The notes: generated from the sequence alone by a model not told the origin. Counted from the stretch's first letter, positions 25,478 through 34,710 are shown. The stretch is 64,000 bases of DNA from JBJHBP01 sp050485645 (GCA_050485645.1 JBJHBT010000003.1:124001-188000), one strand, 5' to 3'. A program made the numbers and translations.

Positions 25478-27199
25478 GTGAATTACACGGTTCTGGCATT
25501 GAAATGGCGGCCCCGCAGGTTCGGGGATCTCGTCGGCCAGCAGCACGTGGTGCAGGCGCTGGTGAACTCGCTGGCGGCGCAAAGGCTGCATCACGCGTAT
25601 CTGTTCGCCGGTACCCGTGGCGTGGGCAAGACCACCGTGGCCCGGATTCTTGCCAAGGCACTGAACTGCGAGCAGGGGCCGGCCACCGAGCCCTGCGGCA
25701 CCTGTGATGCCTGTGTCGCGATCGATCAGGGGCGTTTCGTCGACCTGATCGAAGTGGACGCCGCCTCGCGGACCCGCGTCGACGACACCCGCGAGCTGCT
25801 CGACAACGTGCAGTACGCGCCTTCACGTGGACGCTATAAGGTCTACCTGATCGACGAAGTGCATATGCTGTCCACGCACTCGTTCAATGCGTTGCTGAAG
25901 ACGCTGGAAGAACCGCCGCCGCACGTCAAGTTCCTGCTGGCCACCACCGATCCCCAGAAGCTTCCGGTGACCGTGCTGTCACGCTGTCTGCAGTTCAATC
26001 TGAAAAAGCTCACCGTGTCGCAGATCCGCGATCAGCTGGCGCAGATCTGCACCAGCGAACAGGTCAGTGCGGATGCCGATGGCCTGGCCGCGCTGGCCGA
26101 GGCGGCGGCCGGCAGCATGCGTGACGCGCAAAGCCTGCTCGACCAGGCCATTGCCTTCGGTGGCGGCGAGGTGACGGCCGAGCAGGTGCGTTCCATGCTG
26201 GGCACCATCGACCGTGCGCATGTGCTGCGGATTCTCGGTGCGCTGGCGGATCAGGACGGGGCGGCACTGCTTCGCGAGGCCGCGTCGCTGGACGAACAGG
26301 CCGCCGACTGCCAGTCGGCGCTCGATGAACTGATGAGTGCGCTGCAGCGTATGGCGGTGATTCAGCTGGTCGATGAACGGGATCCGGAAAGCGATCCGCC
26401 GGAACTGGCGTCGCTGGCGAAACGGATGACGCCGGAGGACGTGCAGCTGTACTTCCAGATCGCGCTCAACGGCCGTCGCGACCTCGCCTATTGCCATGAC
26501 AGCCGGATCGGATTCGAGATGACGCTGTTGCGGATGCTTGCCTTCCGCCCGGTTGCCGACGACACCGCTGCGGGCCCCGCGAGACGGGGGACGCCCGTGG
26601 CAGGAAGCGTGGCGGGCACGCCCGCTGCCAGAACGCCGGCAGCAAGCTCCGCCGTCGCCAGCCCCGCTGCCGGCGCCGTTGCTGATACCGTTACCGGCGG
26701 CAATGTCCCGAAGCCGGCGCCCGCGGCGGCACCTCCAAAGACGGCATCGCGGGTGAATCAGGAAACGGACGGCGCGGGCGCTGCCCAGCAGGGTGCCGCG
26801 GTGCCGGCCGACGAGTGGCCCGCGCTGTTGCAGGCCGCCGATGTGCGCGGCATGGCGCGCCAACTGGCCGACCACTGCGATCTGGCCCGCAGCACACCGG
26901 GGCGAATGGAGCTGGTGCTGCGCGAGGACAAGGCGCATCTGCATACCGACAGAATCCGTGCGCGTCTGGAGTCGGCGCTGGCGGATCATCTGGGGGCGCC
27001 ACTGAAGCTGCGCATTACAGTGGGCAGTCCGCCACGGGCAACGCCGGCCGACGTGCGCCAGGCCAATGAGACACGGCGCATGCGCGAGGCGCGCGAATCC
27101 ATTGAGCAGGACGCGAACGTCGATGCCTTGCGCACTGCCTTCGACGCGGTCGTTGAGGCCGACAGTATTCATCCGCTGGAATCAGGGACGGAGAGGTGA
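25478..27199 (+). CDS. dnaX: DNA polymerase III subunit tau
   Basis: The 573-residue clamp-loader ATPase ties together the polymerase cores. It has VNYTVLALKWRPRRF at the start, Walker A GTRGVGKT (45-52), a Cys4 zinc module in NCEQGPATEPCGTCDAC, the DEVHML box, and sensor LATTDPQKLPVT. An Ala/Pro-rich linker (about 365-440) and a C-terminal tau domain follow. The GTG at 25478 is chosen over a GTG at 25454 because the family begins (M/V)xYxVLARKWRP. I see no A-AAA-AAG heptamer in the linker, so the E. coli gamma frameshift is not evident. It follows ffs and precedes ybaB-recR, a conserved order. Confidence 0.95.
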   Translation: MNYTVLALKWRPRRFGDLVGQQHVVQALVNSLAAQRLHHAYLFAGTRGVGKTTVARILAKALNCEQGPATEPCGTCDACVAIDQGRFVDLIEVDAASRTRVDDTRELLDNVQYAPSRGRYKVYLIDEVHMLSTHSFNALLKTLEEPPPHVKFLLATTDPQKLPVTVLSRCLQFNLKKLTVSQIRDQLAQICTSEQVSADADGLAALAEAAAGSMRDAQSLLDQAIAFGGGEVTAEQVRSMLGTIDRAHVLRILGALADQDGAALLREAASLDEQAADCQSALDELMSALQRMAVIQLVDERDPESDPPELASLAKRMTPEDVQLYFQIALNGRRDLAYCHDSRIGFEMTLLRMLAFRPVADDTAAGPARRGTPVAGSVAGTPAARTPAASSAVASPAAGAVADTVTGGNVPKPAPAAAPPKTASRVNQETDGAGAAQQGAAVPADEWPALLQAADVRGMARQLADHCDLARSTPGRMELVLREDKAHLHTDRIRARLESALADHLGAPLKLRITVGSPPRATPADVRQANETRRMREARESIEQDANVDALRTAFDAVVEADSIHPLESGTER

Positions 27200-27201
27200 C
27201 T

Positions 27202-27522
27202 ATGAAGGGCTTGAGTCAATTGATGAAGCAGGCTCAGGAGATGCAGGCCAACATGCAGAAGGCACAGGAAGAGCTGGCATCGCTTGAGGTGGAAGGAGAA
27301 TCCGGCGGCGGCATGGTCAAGGTACGCATGACCTGTAAATACGATGTTCGCGGCGTCACCATTGAAAGCGGCCTGGTGGGCGAGGACAAGGACATGCTTG
27401 AAGACCTTGTTGCCGCGGCGATCAACGACGCGAATCGCAAGGTGGAGCAGACGGTGCAGGAGAAAATGTCGTCTCTGACCGGCGGCCTGCCGCTGCCGCA
27501 GGGATTCAAACTGCCGTTCTGA
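27202..27522 (+). CDS. ybaB: YbaB/EbfC nucleoid-associated protein
   Basis: The 106-residue protein begins MKGLSQLMKQAQEMQANMQK and contains VEGESGGGMVKVRMTCKYD and DLVAAAINDANRKVE, the canonical YbaB/EbfC pattern: coiled helices flanking a small beta sheet. It binds DNA as a dimer. Placement between dnaX and recR is highly conserved and suggests a role in recombination or repair. The ATG at 27202 is used rather than GTG 27196 because the GGAGAGG site (27190-27196) would overlap the latter. Confidence 0.93.
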   Translation: MKGLSQLMKQAQEMQANMQKAQEELASLEVEGESGGGMVKVRMTCKYDVRGVTIESGLVGEDKDMLEDLVAAAINDANRKVEQTVQEKMSSLTGGLPLPQGFKLPF

Positions 27523-27533
27523 ACGGTACGCGT

Positions 27534-28166
27534 ATGGCGGACTACGGCTATTCACCGCTGTTGCAGCAACTGGTCAAGGCACTGCAGTGCATGCCCGGCG
27601 TGGGATCGCGTTCGGCACAGCGCATGGCTCTGCACCTGCTCGACCGCGATCGCGATGCGGCCCTGAGACTGGCCCGGGTGCTGGACGATGCGGCGCGCAG
27701 GATCATGCACTGCAGCGTCTGCCGGATGCTGACCGAGGATCCCGTCTGTGGCCTGTGCGCCAGCCAATCCCGCGACAGCACGCAGCTGTGTGTGCTGGAA
27801 ACGCCAGCCGATCTGCTCGCCATCGAAAACTCCGGTGCCTTTCGTGGCCGTTACTTCGTGCTGATGGGCCATCTGTCGCCATTGGACGGCATAGGTCCGG
27901 CCGAACTGGGCATGGAGCTGCTGGAGCGACGTCTGACTACCGAGAACTTCAGCGAGGTTGTCCTGGCGACCAGCGTCACGGTTGAAGGCGATGCCACGGC
28001 TCATCTGGTTGCGACGATGGCCCGACGACACGGCATCCGCGCCAGCCGCATCGCCTATGGCGTACCGATCGGCGGAGAACTGGAGTTCATCGACGGCGGC
28101 ACGCTGTCGCGCGCGATGTCGGGTCGGCGGGACATCGAGATGGCTGATCAGGAGGCCGCGCAATGA
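27534..28166 (+). CDS. recR: Recombination mediator RecR
   Basis: The 210-residue protein works with RecO and RecF to load RecA on gapped DNA. It has the N-terminal helix-hairpin-helix PGVGSRSAQRMALHLL, a zinc-binding Cys4 cluster in CSVCRMLTEDPVCGLC, and a Toprim domain with CVLETPADLLAIE and GELEFIDGGTLSRAM at the C terminus. Length is slightly above the E. coli 201. Its stop overlaps the start of the HIT gene by four bases. Confidence 0.95.
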   Translation: MADYGYSPLLQQLVKALQCMPGVGSRSAQRMALHLLDRDRDAALRLARVLDDAARRIMHCSVCRMLTEDPVCGLCASQSRDSTQLCVLETPADLLAIENSGAFRGRYFVLMGHLSPLDGIGPAELGMELLERRLTTENFSEVVLATSVTVEGDATAHLVATMARRHGIRASRIAYGVPIGGELEFIDGGTLSRAMSGRRDIEMADQEAAQ

Positions 28167-28516
28167 CGGATACGGACCCTTCGGATTGCCTGTTCTGCAG
28201 GATCATCGCCGGCGAGGTGCCGGCAAAGCACGTGTACGAAGACGACGAGGTGCTGGGCTTTCACGACATCCGGCCGCAGGCCCCCGTGCACTGCCTGCTG
28301 GTTCCCCGAATTCATCTGGCCACACTCAACGACTTCGACGAATCGCATGTGCGTCTGGCCGGCAGACTGATGCTGGCCGCCCGGGCGGTTGCGCATGAGC
28401 AGGGACTGCCGGGCTACCGGGTGGCCATGAACGTGAACCGCGAGGGCGGGCAGGTGGTGTTCCATGCGCACCTCCATCTGCTGGGTGGTCGGTCGATGAA
28501 GGGCGAACTGGGCTGA
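28163..28516 (+). CDS. hinT: HIT-domain nucleotide hydrolase (HinT type)
   Basis: The 117-residue protein has CLFCRIIAGEVPAKHVYED at the N terminus, GFHDIRPQAPVHCLLVPR in the middle and the HIT triad HAHLHLLGG near the C terminus. HinT proteins hydrolyse adenosine phosphoramidates and related adenylates, including some tRNA-synthetase intermediates. A CxxC pair near the start may hold zinc as in many family members. Translationally coupled to recR. Confidence 0.92.
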   Translation: MTDTDPSDCLFCRIIAGEVPAKHVYEDDEVLGFHDIRPQAPVHCLLVPRIHLATLNDFDESHVRLAGRLMLAARAVAHEQGLPGYRVAMNVNREGGQVVFHAHLHLLGGRSMKGELG

Positions 28517-28529
28517 GCGCACACCGCGC

Positions 28530-29435
28530 CTATCGTGGTCGCCGGCTGGTCATCAGTGTCCGCGTCAGCGCCAGCAGCTTGCGGTAGCTGTCGTATCGCC
28601 GCCGGCTGATGCGGCCGTTGGAGACCGCCTTGCGGATTGCGCAGTCGGGCTCTTCCTCGTGACCGCAATCGGCGAATCGGCAGCTGCCGATCCGGTCTGC
28701 GAATTCGGCGAATCCATGGTGCAGTTCGGCGGCGTCGGTGATGTGTGGCGTATAGGCGCGTACGCCCGGCGAATCGACGAGTTCGCCGCCCAGGGGCAGC
28801 TCATGCAATACCGAGGTGCTCGTTGTGTGACGGCCATGGTTTCCCTTCGCCGACAGCCGTCCCACGGATTGTACTTCGCGGCCCGTCAGCGCGTTCGTCA
28901 GCGAGGATTTTCCGACCCCGGATTGCCCTACCAGTGCACTGCGCTGGCCGGCCAGCACGGTCGTCAGGCTGTCCAGTCCGGAATCCGCCGTGACGCTGGT
29001 GCGCAGTACCGGATAACCGGCGCGTTCATAGTCGGTGAGTGCGCTCGCGTTGGCCGGCTCGGTCTCGGACTCAAGGTCGGTCTTGTTGAATACCACCGCG
29101 GCCGGAATCCGCAGCAGGCGCGCGGCGGCCAGGTAACGGTCCACGACGGACCAGTCCGGAGCCGGTTGCGCGGCTGTCGTCACGATCAGCTGGGTAAGAT
29201 TGGCTGCGATCACCTCGCGGTTGCCGCGACTGTCGGTGCGCGCAAGTTCCGTTCGGCGCGGCAGAATCGCGGTGACGACGCCGGTGCCGTCGTCCTGCCG
29301 TTCCCAGTGCACGTCGTCACCGACAACCGGAGCCAGGCTGCGTCCGCGGGTCTGACAAAGAACACGCTCACCGGACGCGTCACGCACGTCGGCATGACGT
29401 TTGTAGCGGGCTACGATCACGCCGTTGAGGCTCAT
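28530..29435 (-). CDS. rsgA: Ribosome small subunit GTPase RsgA
   Basis: The 301-residue circularly permuted GTPase acts late in 30S assembly. The order is OB fold first (VGDDVHWERQDDGTG), then G4 (NKTDLE), G1 (GQSGVGKSSL), G3-like (DSPGVRAY), and a C-terminal zinc knuckle with the C-x-H-x-C pattern in SCRFADCGHEEEPDC. It is divergent from orn, with about 56 bases between the coding starts, as in E. coli. The start MSLNGVIVARYK fits the family. Confidence 0.94.
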   Translation of the reverse strand: MSLNGVIVARYKRHADVRDASGERVLCQTRGRSLAPVVGDDVHWERQDDGTGVVTAILPRRTELARTDSRGNREVIAANLTQLIVTTAAQPAPDWSVVDRYLAAARLLRIPAAVVFNKTDLESETEPANASALTDYERAGYPVLRTSVTADSGLDSLTTVLAGQRSALVGQSGVGKSSLTNALTGREVQSVGRLSAKGNHGRHTTSTSVLHELPLGGELVDSPGVRAYTPHITDAAELHHGFAEFADRIGSCRFADCGHEEEPDCAIRKAVSNGRISRRRYDSYRKLLALTRTLMTSRRPR

Positions 29436-29491
29436 GGGCCTGCAACATGCAGTGACGTGGTCGCTGCTACAATCGGCGAAAAGGAGTGCCC

Positions 29492-30034
29492 GTGAAACTG
29501 AAAGACAATCTGGTCTGGATCGACCTGGAAATGACGGGTCTGGATCCCGACAGCGATTTCATCATCGAGATCGCGACAGTGGTGACGGACAGGAATCTTG
29601 CGGTGTTGGCCGAGGGACCGCTGTTCGCCATTCATCAGCCCGACCACGTGCTTGCTGGCATGGACGAATGGAACACGCGCCAGCACGGACAGTCGGGACT
29701 GACGGAGCGGGTCAGGGCCAGCAGTGTGACCGAACGTGAGGCCGAGCAGGCGACGATCGAGTTTCTGCGCAGGTATGTGGGTCAGGGCGAGTCTCCGATG
29801 TGTGGCAATAGCATATGTCAGGATCGCCGGTTTCTGGTACGACATATGCCAGAACTTGGCGCTTTCTTTCACTATCGCAATCTCGACGTCACCTCCCTGA
29901 AAATTCTCGCGCAGTTATGGGCACCGGAAGTCGCCGGACGCGTGCAGAAGGAACCCGCGCATCTGGCATCGGCGGATATCTACGATTCGATACGCGAGCT
30001 GTCGCTGTACAGGGAGCATTTTCTCAAGCTCTGA
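29492..30034 (+). CDS. orn: Oligoribonuclease
   Basis: The 180-residue DEDD 3'-5' exoribonuclease degrades dinucleotides including pGpG, completing c-di-GMP turnover. Motifs are WIDLEMTGLD (D, E), CGNSICQDRRF (D) and HLASADIYDSIRELSLYREHF (H, D). The start is GTG at 29492 because AAGGAG at 29481-29486 overlaps the alternative GTG at 29486. It is divergent from rsgA and followed by a DUF1249 gene. It may serve the diguanylate cyclase product at 21361-22665. Confidence 0.94.
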   Translation: MKLKDNLVWIDLEMTGLDPDSDFIIEIATVVTDRNLAVLAEGPLFAIHQPDHVLAGMDEWNTRQHGQSGLTERVRASSVTEREAEQATIEFLRRYVGQGESPMCGNSICQDRRFLVRHMPELGAFFHYRNLDVTSLKILAQLWAPEVAGRVQKEPAHLASADIYDSIRELSLYREHFLKL

Positions 30035-30075
30035 TTTTCAGCGCGCCCGGATACCCTGTTTGTCAAGACTTGGTG

Positions 30076-30564
30076 ATGGATCGGGCCGTGTGGCATGCTC
30101 GACCGATGCTCGCAGACAGCCTCATTGTGCCCGAATGCATATACCGGCCCGGAAGCTTTTCCGGGCTGATGACGGTCTATGAGAGCAACTACATCAAGTG
30201 GGTACAGCTGATCGGCGGCGATTCTCTGCCCGGCCGTTCGTATCGCTCGAGCGCGCCCAGGGATTGTGACCTGTTTCTGGAGGTGCTTCGCAGAGAGCCG
30301 TACACCACCACCCTGCATCTCACCTATCGGTTTGCTGCCTTGGATGGCGAGGACATCGCCGATCCGGATCTCACGCTGCGGATCTATCATGATGCGAGGC
30401 TGGCGGAGGCTGTCGCGGCCAACGATCAGCATCATCATCACAAACTGGTGGAGCTGGCGCGAGCGCATTCGGATGAACTGGGTCGGCGCTGGCGGGTGAA
30501 TGTGATGCTCAACAAGTGGTTGGATTATCTGCTTGATATGAAACATGAGTTGATGGCGGCCTGA
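30076..30564 (+). CDS. DUF1249 protein (YqiB-like)
   Basis: The roughly 162-residue protein has the DUF1249 pattern: MTVYESNYIKWVQLIGG, TTTLHLTYRF, PDLTLRIYHDARLAEAVA and a C-terminal RWRVNVMLNKWLDYLLDMKH. This matches YqiB of E. coli, whose function is unknown. The longer frame begins inside orn, so the start is taken as ATG 30076, though ATG 30106 is equally possible because no strong ribosome-binding site marks either. A histidine run HHHH lies in the loop before the last helices. Confidence 0.75.
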   Translation: MDRAVWHARPMLADSLIVPECIYRPGSFSGLMTVYESNYIKWVQLIGGDSLPGRSYRSSAPRDCDLFLEVLRREPYTTTLHLTYRFAALDGEDIADPDLTLRIYHDARLAEAVAANDQHHHHKLVELARAHSDELGRRWRVNVMLNKWLDYLLDMKHELMAA

Positions 30565-30634
30565 AGGAGGCTGTTCCTTGCGGTGATTCACGGTTTGGAC
30601 AACCCGGTCGCTATATAGTGAGCGGCGCAATGGC

Positions 30635-31711
30635 ATGCGATTCCGCACCGCGGTGGCAGGGACAATGTTGACGGGAATTCTCGCCAGGCCGGATTCGGCA
30701 GGCGCCAACGAACAGTTGCTCAAGCTTTACTGGAATCGAGCGTCCGTAAAGCGTGAGCTGCGTGCGTTGCGCCGTGAGCGCCATGAGCTGCTCGACAAGC
30801 TCAAGGAGCAGGAAGGGGCGATCGTGCGTGCCAGAGAGCAGCTCGACGGCCTGGAGAAACTGCTCACCAACCCTCTGGCCGCCGCGAACGCGATGGTCTA
30901 TTTCCAGCTTCGCCATCTCTGGCGCATCGGTGTTCAGCGGCTGGAACAGTTTGCCACCGAACTTGAGGCGCAGCGCCACAAACGCGAACGCGGGCAGCTG
31001 CATGAGTCGGCGCTGGCCAAGCGCCGCCGCCGTCTGGATGCGATCGATGAAAAGCTTCAGGGGCTGTTTGTGAAGCGCAGGCGGGTCGTTCAGGAATCCG
31101 AAGAGATCCAGCGCAGGCTGGAGGGCATGAACGTCGTTGTCAGGCTGTTTAGTGGTCCGGGCATGCGACGCAGGCTGCGTGGCCTGAGGAACGGCCTGCG
31201 CGTGCTGGAGGCGCGCATCGATGAATCCAAGGAGCTGACGGAGAAAATCGAGGGGGAGCCCTTGCCCGAGCCGGACGGTCTTTCGCTGGAAAGCCGCAGG
31301 CTGATCAATGTGGCGGTTATCGCGCTGGCGCAGCATCTTGTGTTGCATTTCTCCGAGCACGATCTGGCATCACTGGCGCGAACCTCGACGCAGCGTCCCG
31401 TGGGCGACATGAAATTCGGCGATCGACGCGACTGCGATCGCATGGTCGAGCGCATCCGTGAAATGATCGACGAGCTGCGCAATCAGAAGAATCTGAGCGA
31501 GAAGGTCAAGCGCAGGGCTGATTTCCTCCGCGCCACGCAGGTGAAGTATCGCAATGACGCGGATTCCGTGCCGATGATGGAAAGCATGGAGTCCATCGTG
31601 CCGCGGCTGGACAAGGAGCCCCGGGAACTGTCACGGCGAACCAGCGACGCGCCGCTGCGCGTCAATGTGTTGGCCGACGACTACTGGGACGTCTTTTCGG
31701 TACTGCGCTAG
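30635..31711 (+). CDS. Hypothetical coiled-coil protein
   Basis: The 358-residue product is highly charged and rich in Arg, Glu and Leu heptads. A first coiled region runs about 28-175 (ELRALRRERHELLDKLKEQE). A short non-helical patch, VVRLFSGPGMRRRL, is followed by another helix. A central part, INVAVIALAQHLVLHFSEHD, looks like a folded helix pair. I recognise no family. There is no signal peptide, so it is probably cytoplasmic. ATG 30635 is the first start; ATG 30665 with GGCAGGGAC upstream is an alternative. It is convergent with prc. A role in organising a large cytoplasmic complex is only a guess. Confidence 0.6.
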   Translation: MRFRTAVAGTMLTGILARPDSAGANEQLLKLYWNRASVKRELRALRRERHELLDKLKEQEGAIVRAREQLDGLEKLLTNPLAAANAMVYFQLRHLWRIGVQRLEQFATELEAQRHKRERGQLHESALAKRRRRLDAIDEKLQGLFVKRRRVVQESEEIQRRLEGMNVVVRLFSGPGMRRRLRGLRNGLRVLEARIDESKELTEKIEGEPLPEPDGLSLESRRLINVAVIALAQHLVLHFSEHDLASLARTSTQRPVGDMKFGDRRDCDRMVERIREMIDELRNQKNLSEKVKRRADFLRATQVKYRNDADSVPMMESMESIVPRLDKEPRELSRRTSDAPLRVNVLADDYWDVFSVLR

Positions 31712-31722
31712 CCTGCACGCCA

Positions 31723-31740
31723 GGCACTGGCCAAAGTGCC
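31723..31740. terminator. Short hairpin between convergent genes
   Basis: GGCACT (31723-31728) and AGTGCC (31735-31740) form a six-base stem between the coiled-coil gene and prc. There is no clear T-run, so intrinsic termination is uncertain. Confidence 0.3.
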
Positions 31741-33867
31741 TCAGCGTGATTCGGCCGATTCAAGACCTGGGAACGTGGCTCCCGCCGTGCCGCTGAACAG
31801 GCGATGCTGTACCGGCGTCAGCTGTTCCAGTACTGCCATTTCCGCAACCAGTCGGGTCGCCTGATCCAGCAGGATTCTCTCGATGGTACTGGCGTCCATT
31901 TCCAGCTCCTCGAGCGTTTCCGCAGCTTCCAGACCCAGCGCGACCCGGCGGTCGTTCTCGCGCTGAAGCTGCATCTGCTCCTCACGCTCCAGCTCGGCGC
32001 GCCTGTCCTCGATGTTCAGCGAGATGGTGGTGCGGTTGCGCTGCGCCTCGATGGCTTCGACATTACGCAGCAGGTACTGGAATTCCGGATCGTCGGCGGT
32101 GCGCAGCCCATGCTGAACCGTCAGCGCCTCGATGGCGGTGTCCAGCGGGTCGCTGGCACGGAACCGTGTGGAATCGATCCGATCCCAGGGCAGGGCGGTG
32201 TCGCGCGCACTTTCGCCCACGGTGTCCGGGGATACGAGTGACGGCAGCTCGATGTCGGGGATCACGCCGCGATGCTGGGTACTCTCTCCCGTTACGCGGT
32301 AGTACTTGCCCACCGTGAGCGTGAGCTGGCCGTTGTCCTGCGTACGCATGACCCGGTCAAGATTGAACAGGTTCTGCACCGAACCCTTGCCGAAGGTCTG
32401 CTGGCCGATCACGATGCCGCGGCGGTAGTCCTGAATGGCCGCGGCAAAGATTTCCGATGCGCTCGCGCTGTAGCGGTCCACCAGCACGGCCAGCGGGCCG
32501 CCGTAGAGGGGGCCGAATTCCGGGCCGTCGAGCACCTGTACGCGGCCCTGCAGCTCGCGCAGCTGTACGACCGGGCCGCGGTCGATGAACAGCCCGCTGA
32601 GGTCGGTTGCCTCCGATAGATGGCCACCGCCGTTCTGACGCAGATCCATCACCAGCCCGTCGATGCCCTGTTCCTGGAGTTCCACGAGCAGGCGCGCCAC
32701 ATCGCGTGTAGTACTGCGATAGTCTTCGTCACCGCTCGTTCTGGCAGCGAAGTCCTGATAGAAGCTTGGCAGCTTGATTACGCCGATGCGGAAGGCCTCA
32801 CCATCCAGCTCGACTTCCTTCAGTTCGCTCTTGGCAGCCTGTTCCTCGAGACGGACCTTGTCGCGAACCAGCTCGACGACGCGTTCGGGAGAACCCGGAG
32901 CGGCGCCGGCCGGCAGTACGCGCAGACGGATCATCGTGCCGCCCGGACCTCGGATCTTGCGCACGACGTCATCAAGACGCATGCCGATCACGTCCACGAA
33001 CTCGCCATCCTCGCCGTCGGCCACCGCCATGATGCGGTCCTGCGGCCGCAGTGTGCCATCGATCTGAGCAGGGCCTCCGGCAATCAGATCGACGACGATG
33101 ATGTAGTCGTCCTGCGTCTGCAGCGACGCGCCGATGCCGTCATAGGAGAGGCTCATGGAAATGCGGTATTCCTCGCTCTGGCGAGGCGACAGGTAGCTTG
33201 AGTGCGGATCGATGGTATGGGCAACGGCATTGAGGAACGTTTCAAATACGTCGTCGGCCGTCAGCTGGGCCACGCGGGTGTAGATTCGCTCGTAGCGCTC
33301 GGTCAGCGTTTCGGCAATCTGGTCCCACTCCTGTCCGGTAAGCAGCAGGCGCAGGCCGTCGCTCTTGACCCGTTGACGCCACACCTCGCGCATTTCCTCC
33401 TCGGTTACCGGCCATCCCAGCTCGGTACGGTCGAAGCGGAATGATTCGTCAACTGTGTAATCGGGTTCTTCGGCAAGCAGCGAAATGGCGTACTCGACGC
33501 GCTCCCTGGTGCGTTCCCGAAACAGGTTGAAAATGTCGAACACGGGCTCCAGCCGACCGTTGCGGGTACGTTCGTCGAGCTCGTATCGGTAGCGGCCGAA
33601 CGAGTTGACGTCGCTGGCCAGGAAATAGACGCGATTGCCGTCGAGCGTATCGAGGTAGCGGTCCAGCACGGCGGACGACAGCGAGTTGTCGAGTCGCGGG
33701 CGGGAGTAGTGCAGCTGCTCTATCAGCTCGGCGACGTTGCGGCTGATCTGAGGGTGTCGTTCGCTCATCGTGAGCGGCGTCAGAGGCTCCAGCGCGGCCG
33801 AAGCCACGAGGCTGGTTGCCACCAGTATCAGCCAGCCGACGCTCATCCGTTTGAGTATGCCCGTCAC
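31741..33867 (-). CDS. prc: Tail-specific protease Prc (Tsp)
   Basis: The 708-residue periplasmic serine protease trims C termini and turns over cell-wall hydrolases. Order: signal segment ILVATSLVASAALEP, N-terminal DUF3340-type helical domain with HYSRPRLDNSLSSAVLDRY and LDGNRVYFLASDV, PDZ domain (SYDGIGASLQTQDDYIIV), then the peptidase domain. Its catalytic serine lies in DRYSASASEIFAAAIQDY and the lysine in TFGKGSVQN. A C-terminal DUF3340 region with an Arg/Glu-rich coil follows. The start is GTG 33867 because AGGAGGG stands four to five bases ahead; a further 26 codons upstream belong to no conserved sequence. The length is close to the E. coli enzyme. Confidence 0.95.
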   Translation of the reverse strand: MTGILKRMSVGWLILVATSLVASAALEPLTPLTMSERHPQISRNVAELIEQLHYSRPRLDNSLSSAVLDRYLDTLDGNRVYFLASDVNSFGRYRYELDERTRNGRLEPVFDIFNLFRERTRERVEYAISLLAEEPDYTVDESFRFDRTELGWPVTEEEMREVWRQRVKSDGLRLLLTGQEWDQIAETLTERYERIYTRVAQLTADDVFETFLNAVAHTIDPHSSYLSPRQSEEYRISMSLSYDGIGASLQTQDDYIIVVDLIAGGPAQIDGTLRPQDRIMAVADGEDGEFVDVIGMRLDDVVRKIRGPGGTMIRLRVLPAGAAPGSPERVVELVRDKVRLEEQAAKSELKEVELDGEAFRIGVIKLPSFYQDFAARTSGDEDYRSTTRDVARLLVELQEQGIDGLVMDLRQNGGGHLSEATDLSGLFIDRGPVVQLRELQGRVQVLDGPEFGPLYGGPLAVLVDRYSASASEIFAAAIQDYRRGIVIGQQTFGKGSVQNLFNLDRVMRTQDNGQLTLTVGKYYRVTGESTQHRGVIPDIELPSLVSPDTVGESARDTALPWDRIDSTRFRASDPLDTAIEALTVQHGLRTADDPEFQYLLRNVEAIEAQRNRTTISLNIEDRRAELEREEQMQLQRENDRRVALGLEAAETLEELEMDASTIERILLDQATRLVAEMAVLEQLTPVQHRLFSGTAGATFPGLESAESR

Positions 33868-33991
33868 GATCCCTCCTAGCTCCGTTGTGCCGCAGTCCAA
33901 CGCCGCGGTCGACTCAAGTTTCCGACCGTTGGCTTGTTGAATCAACCCTGTACCTTCAAAATTGGCCAGATTTCACCGGTTTGAGAGTTCA

Positions 33992-34276
33992 ATGAGGCCA
34001 TTCCTCGTGCTGCTGGGCTTCGTGCTTGGCAGCAGCGCATCGATATGCTTCGCACTTGGCGCCACATCGCTGATTTTCTTCGTGCTCAGAAACGACTATG
34101 AGCGCCTGCAGGGAGAAACCGCGCCGCTGCTGCTCAGCCTTGCCATCTTCAGTGCTTTGACAGCGGTGGCAGCTGTCAGTTTCTATGGAGAAATGAAGCA
34201 GACGGTCTGGCGCCATGCCGCGGCCGTTTTGCTGGCCGTCGCGTTGACGGGCGTGGGGTGGTACTACTGGCCGTGA
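33992..34276 (+). CDS. Small three-helix membrane protein
   Basis: The 94-residue product MRPFLVLLGFVLGSS... shows three hydrophobic segments: residues about 3-32, 46-64 and 74-92. A short charged loop, RNDYERLQG, lies between the first two. I do not recognise the family. It is divergent from prc, which starts 125 bases away. A role in prc's biology is not supported beyond proximity. Confidence 0.5.
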   Translation: MRPFLVLLGFVLGSSASICFALGATSLIFFVLRNDYERLQGETAPLLLSLAIFSALTAVAAVSFYGEMKQTVWRHAAAVLLAVALTGVGWYYWP

Positions 34277-34326
34277 GCGGGCCTCGTGTCCGCCATGCCC
34301 GGCCCGGGCGGCCCGCGCCCCGGTGC

Positions 34327-34710
34327 TCAACGCGTTCGGTTCTTGCTGATGCGATCCCAGGAGGCGCTGCGGTCAAACGCCCCGGTGTTGTAAGGGTCGA
34401 AACCCGCCTGTTCGGACGTATCCAGAGTCAGTTCGGGGTCCTCCAGCAGGCGCAGGAGGTCATCGGTGTCGTGCTCGTCGAGCGCCGGATCTCCTCCTCG
34501 CGGAACGGGTCCGTCCGCCGGCTGAGGCTTGCGGCCGGCGGCCTTGCCCGGGGCCGTGGTGGAGCCGCCCCGGACAGGCGTCTGTCTGAGCCGGACAGGC
34601 GCAGGGGAGGGCCGCGCCGCGCCGGTCGCCGCGCTACGCTGTGGCGGGCGCGGCTTGACGGTTGCGGATTCGCTGTCCCATCCCAGCAGGCGTCGCAGAC
34701 GCTTGATCAT
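34327..34710 (-). CDS. Small protein with ESATVK and YNTGAFDR motifs
   Basis: The 127-residue basic protein starts MIKRLRRLLGWDSESATVK, has a long Arg/Pro/Ala-rich disordered middle, and ends with DDLLRLLEDPELTLD and GFDPYNTGAFDRSASWDR. A DPYNTGxFDR-type tail appears in small uncharacterised proteobacterial proteins; family known, function not. The SESATVK segment recurs in the protein at 35067-36011 upstream in the same operon. It is probably the last gene of the Ycf46 operon. The start at 34710 follows from the MIKRL amphipathic N terminus. Confidence 0.55.
   Translation of the reverse strand: MIKRLRRLLGWDSESATVKPRPPQRSAATGAARPSPAPVRLRQTPVRGGSTTAPGKAAGRKPQPADGPVPRGGDPALDEHDTDDLLRLLEDPELTLDTSEQAGFDPYNTGAFDRSASWDRISKNRTR

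Noticed and set aside
25138..25707. Forward frame containing GWDSNPRDGV and a related frame with RVGFEPTRRCNRL
   Set aside because: It is the antisense translation of the tRNA-Ser gene, a well-known false gene, and then runs through 4.5S RNA into dnaX.
25478..27199. Programmed frameshift in dnaX producing gamma
   Set aside because: No A-rich slippery heptamer in the linker; a nearby AAAAAG near 26000 has the wrong preceding base and position.
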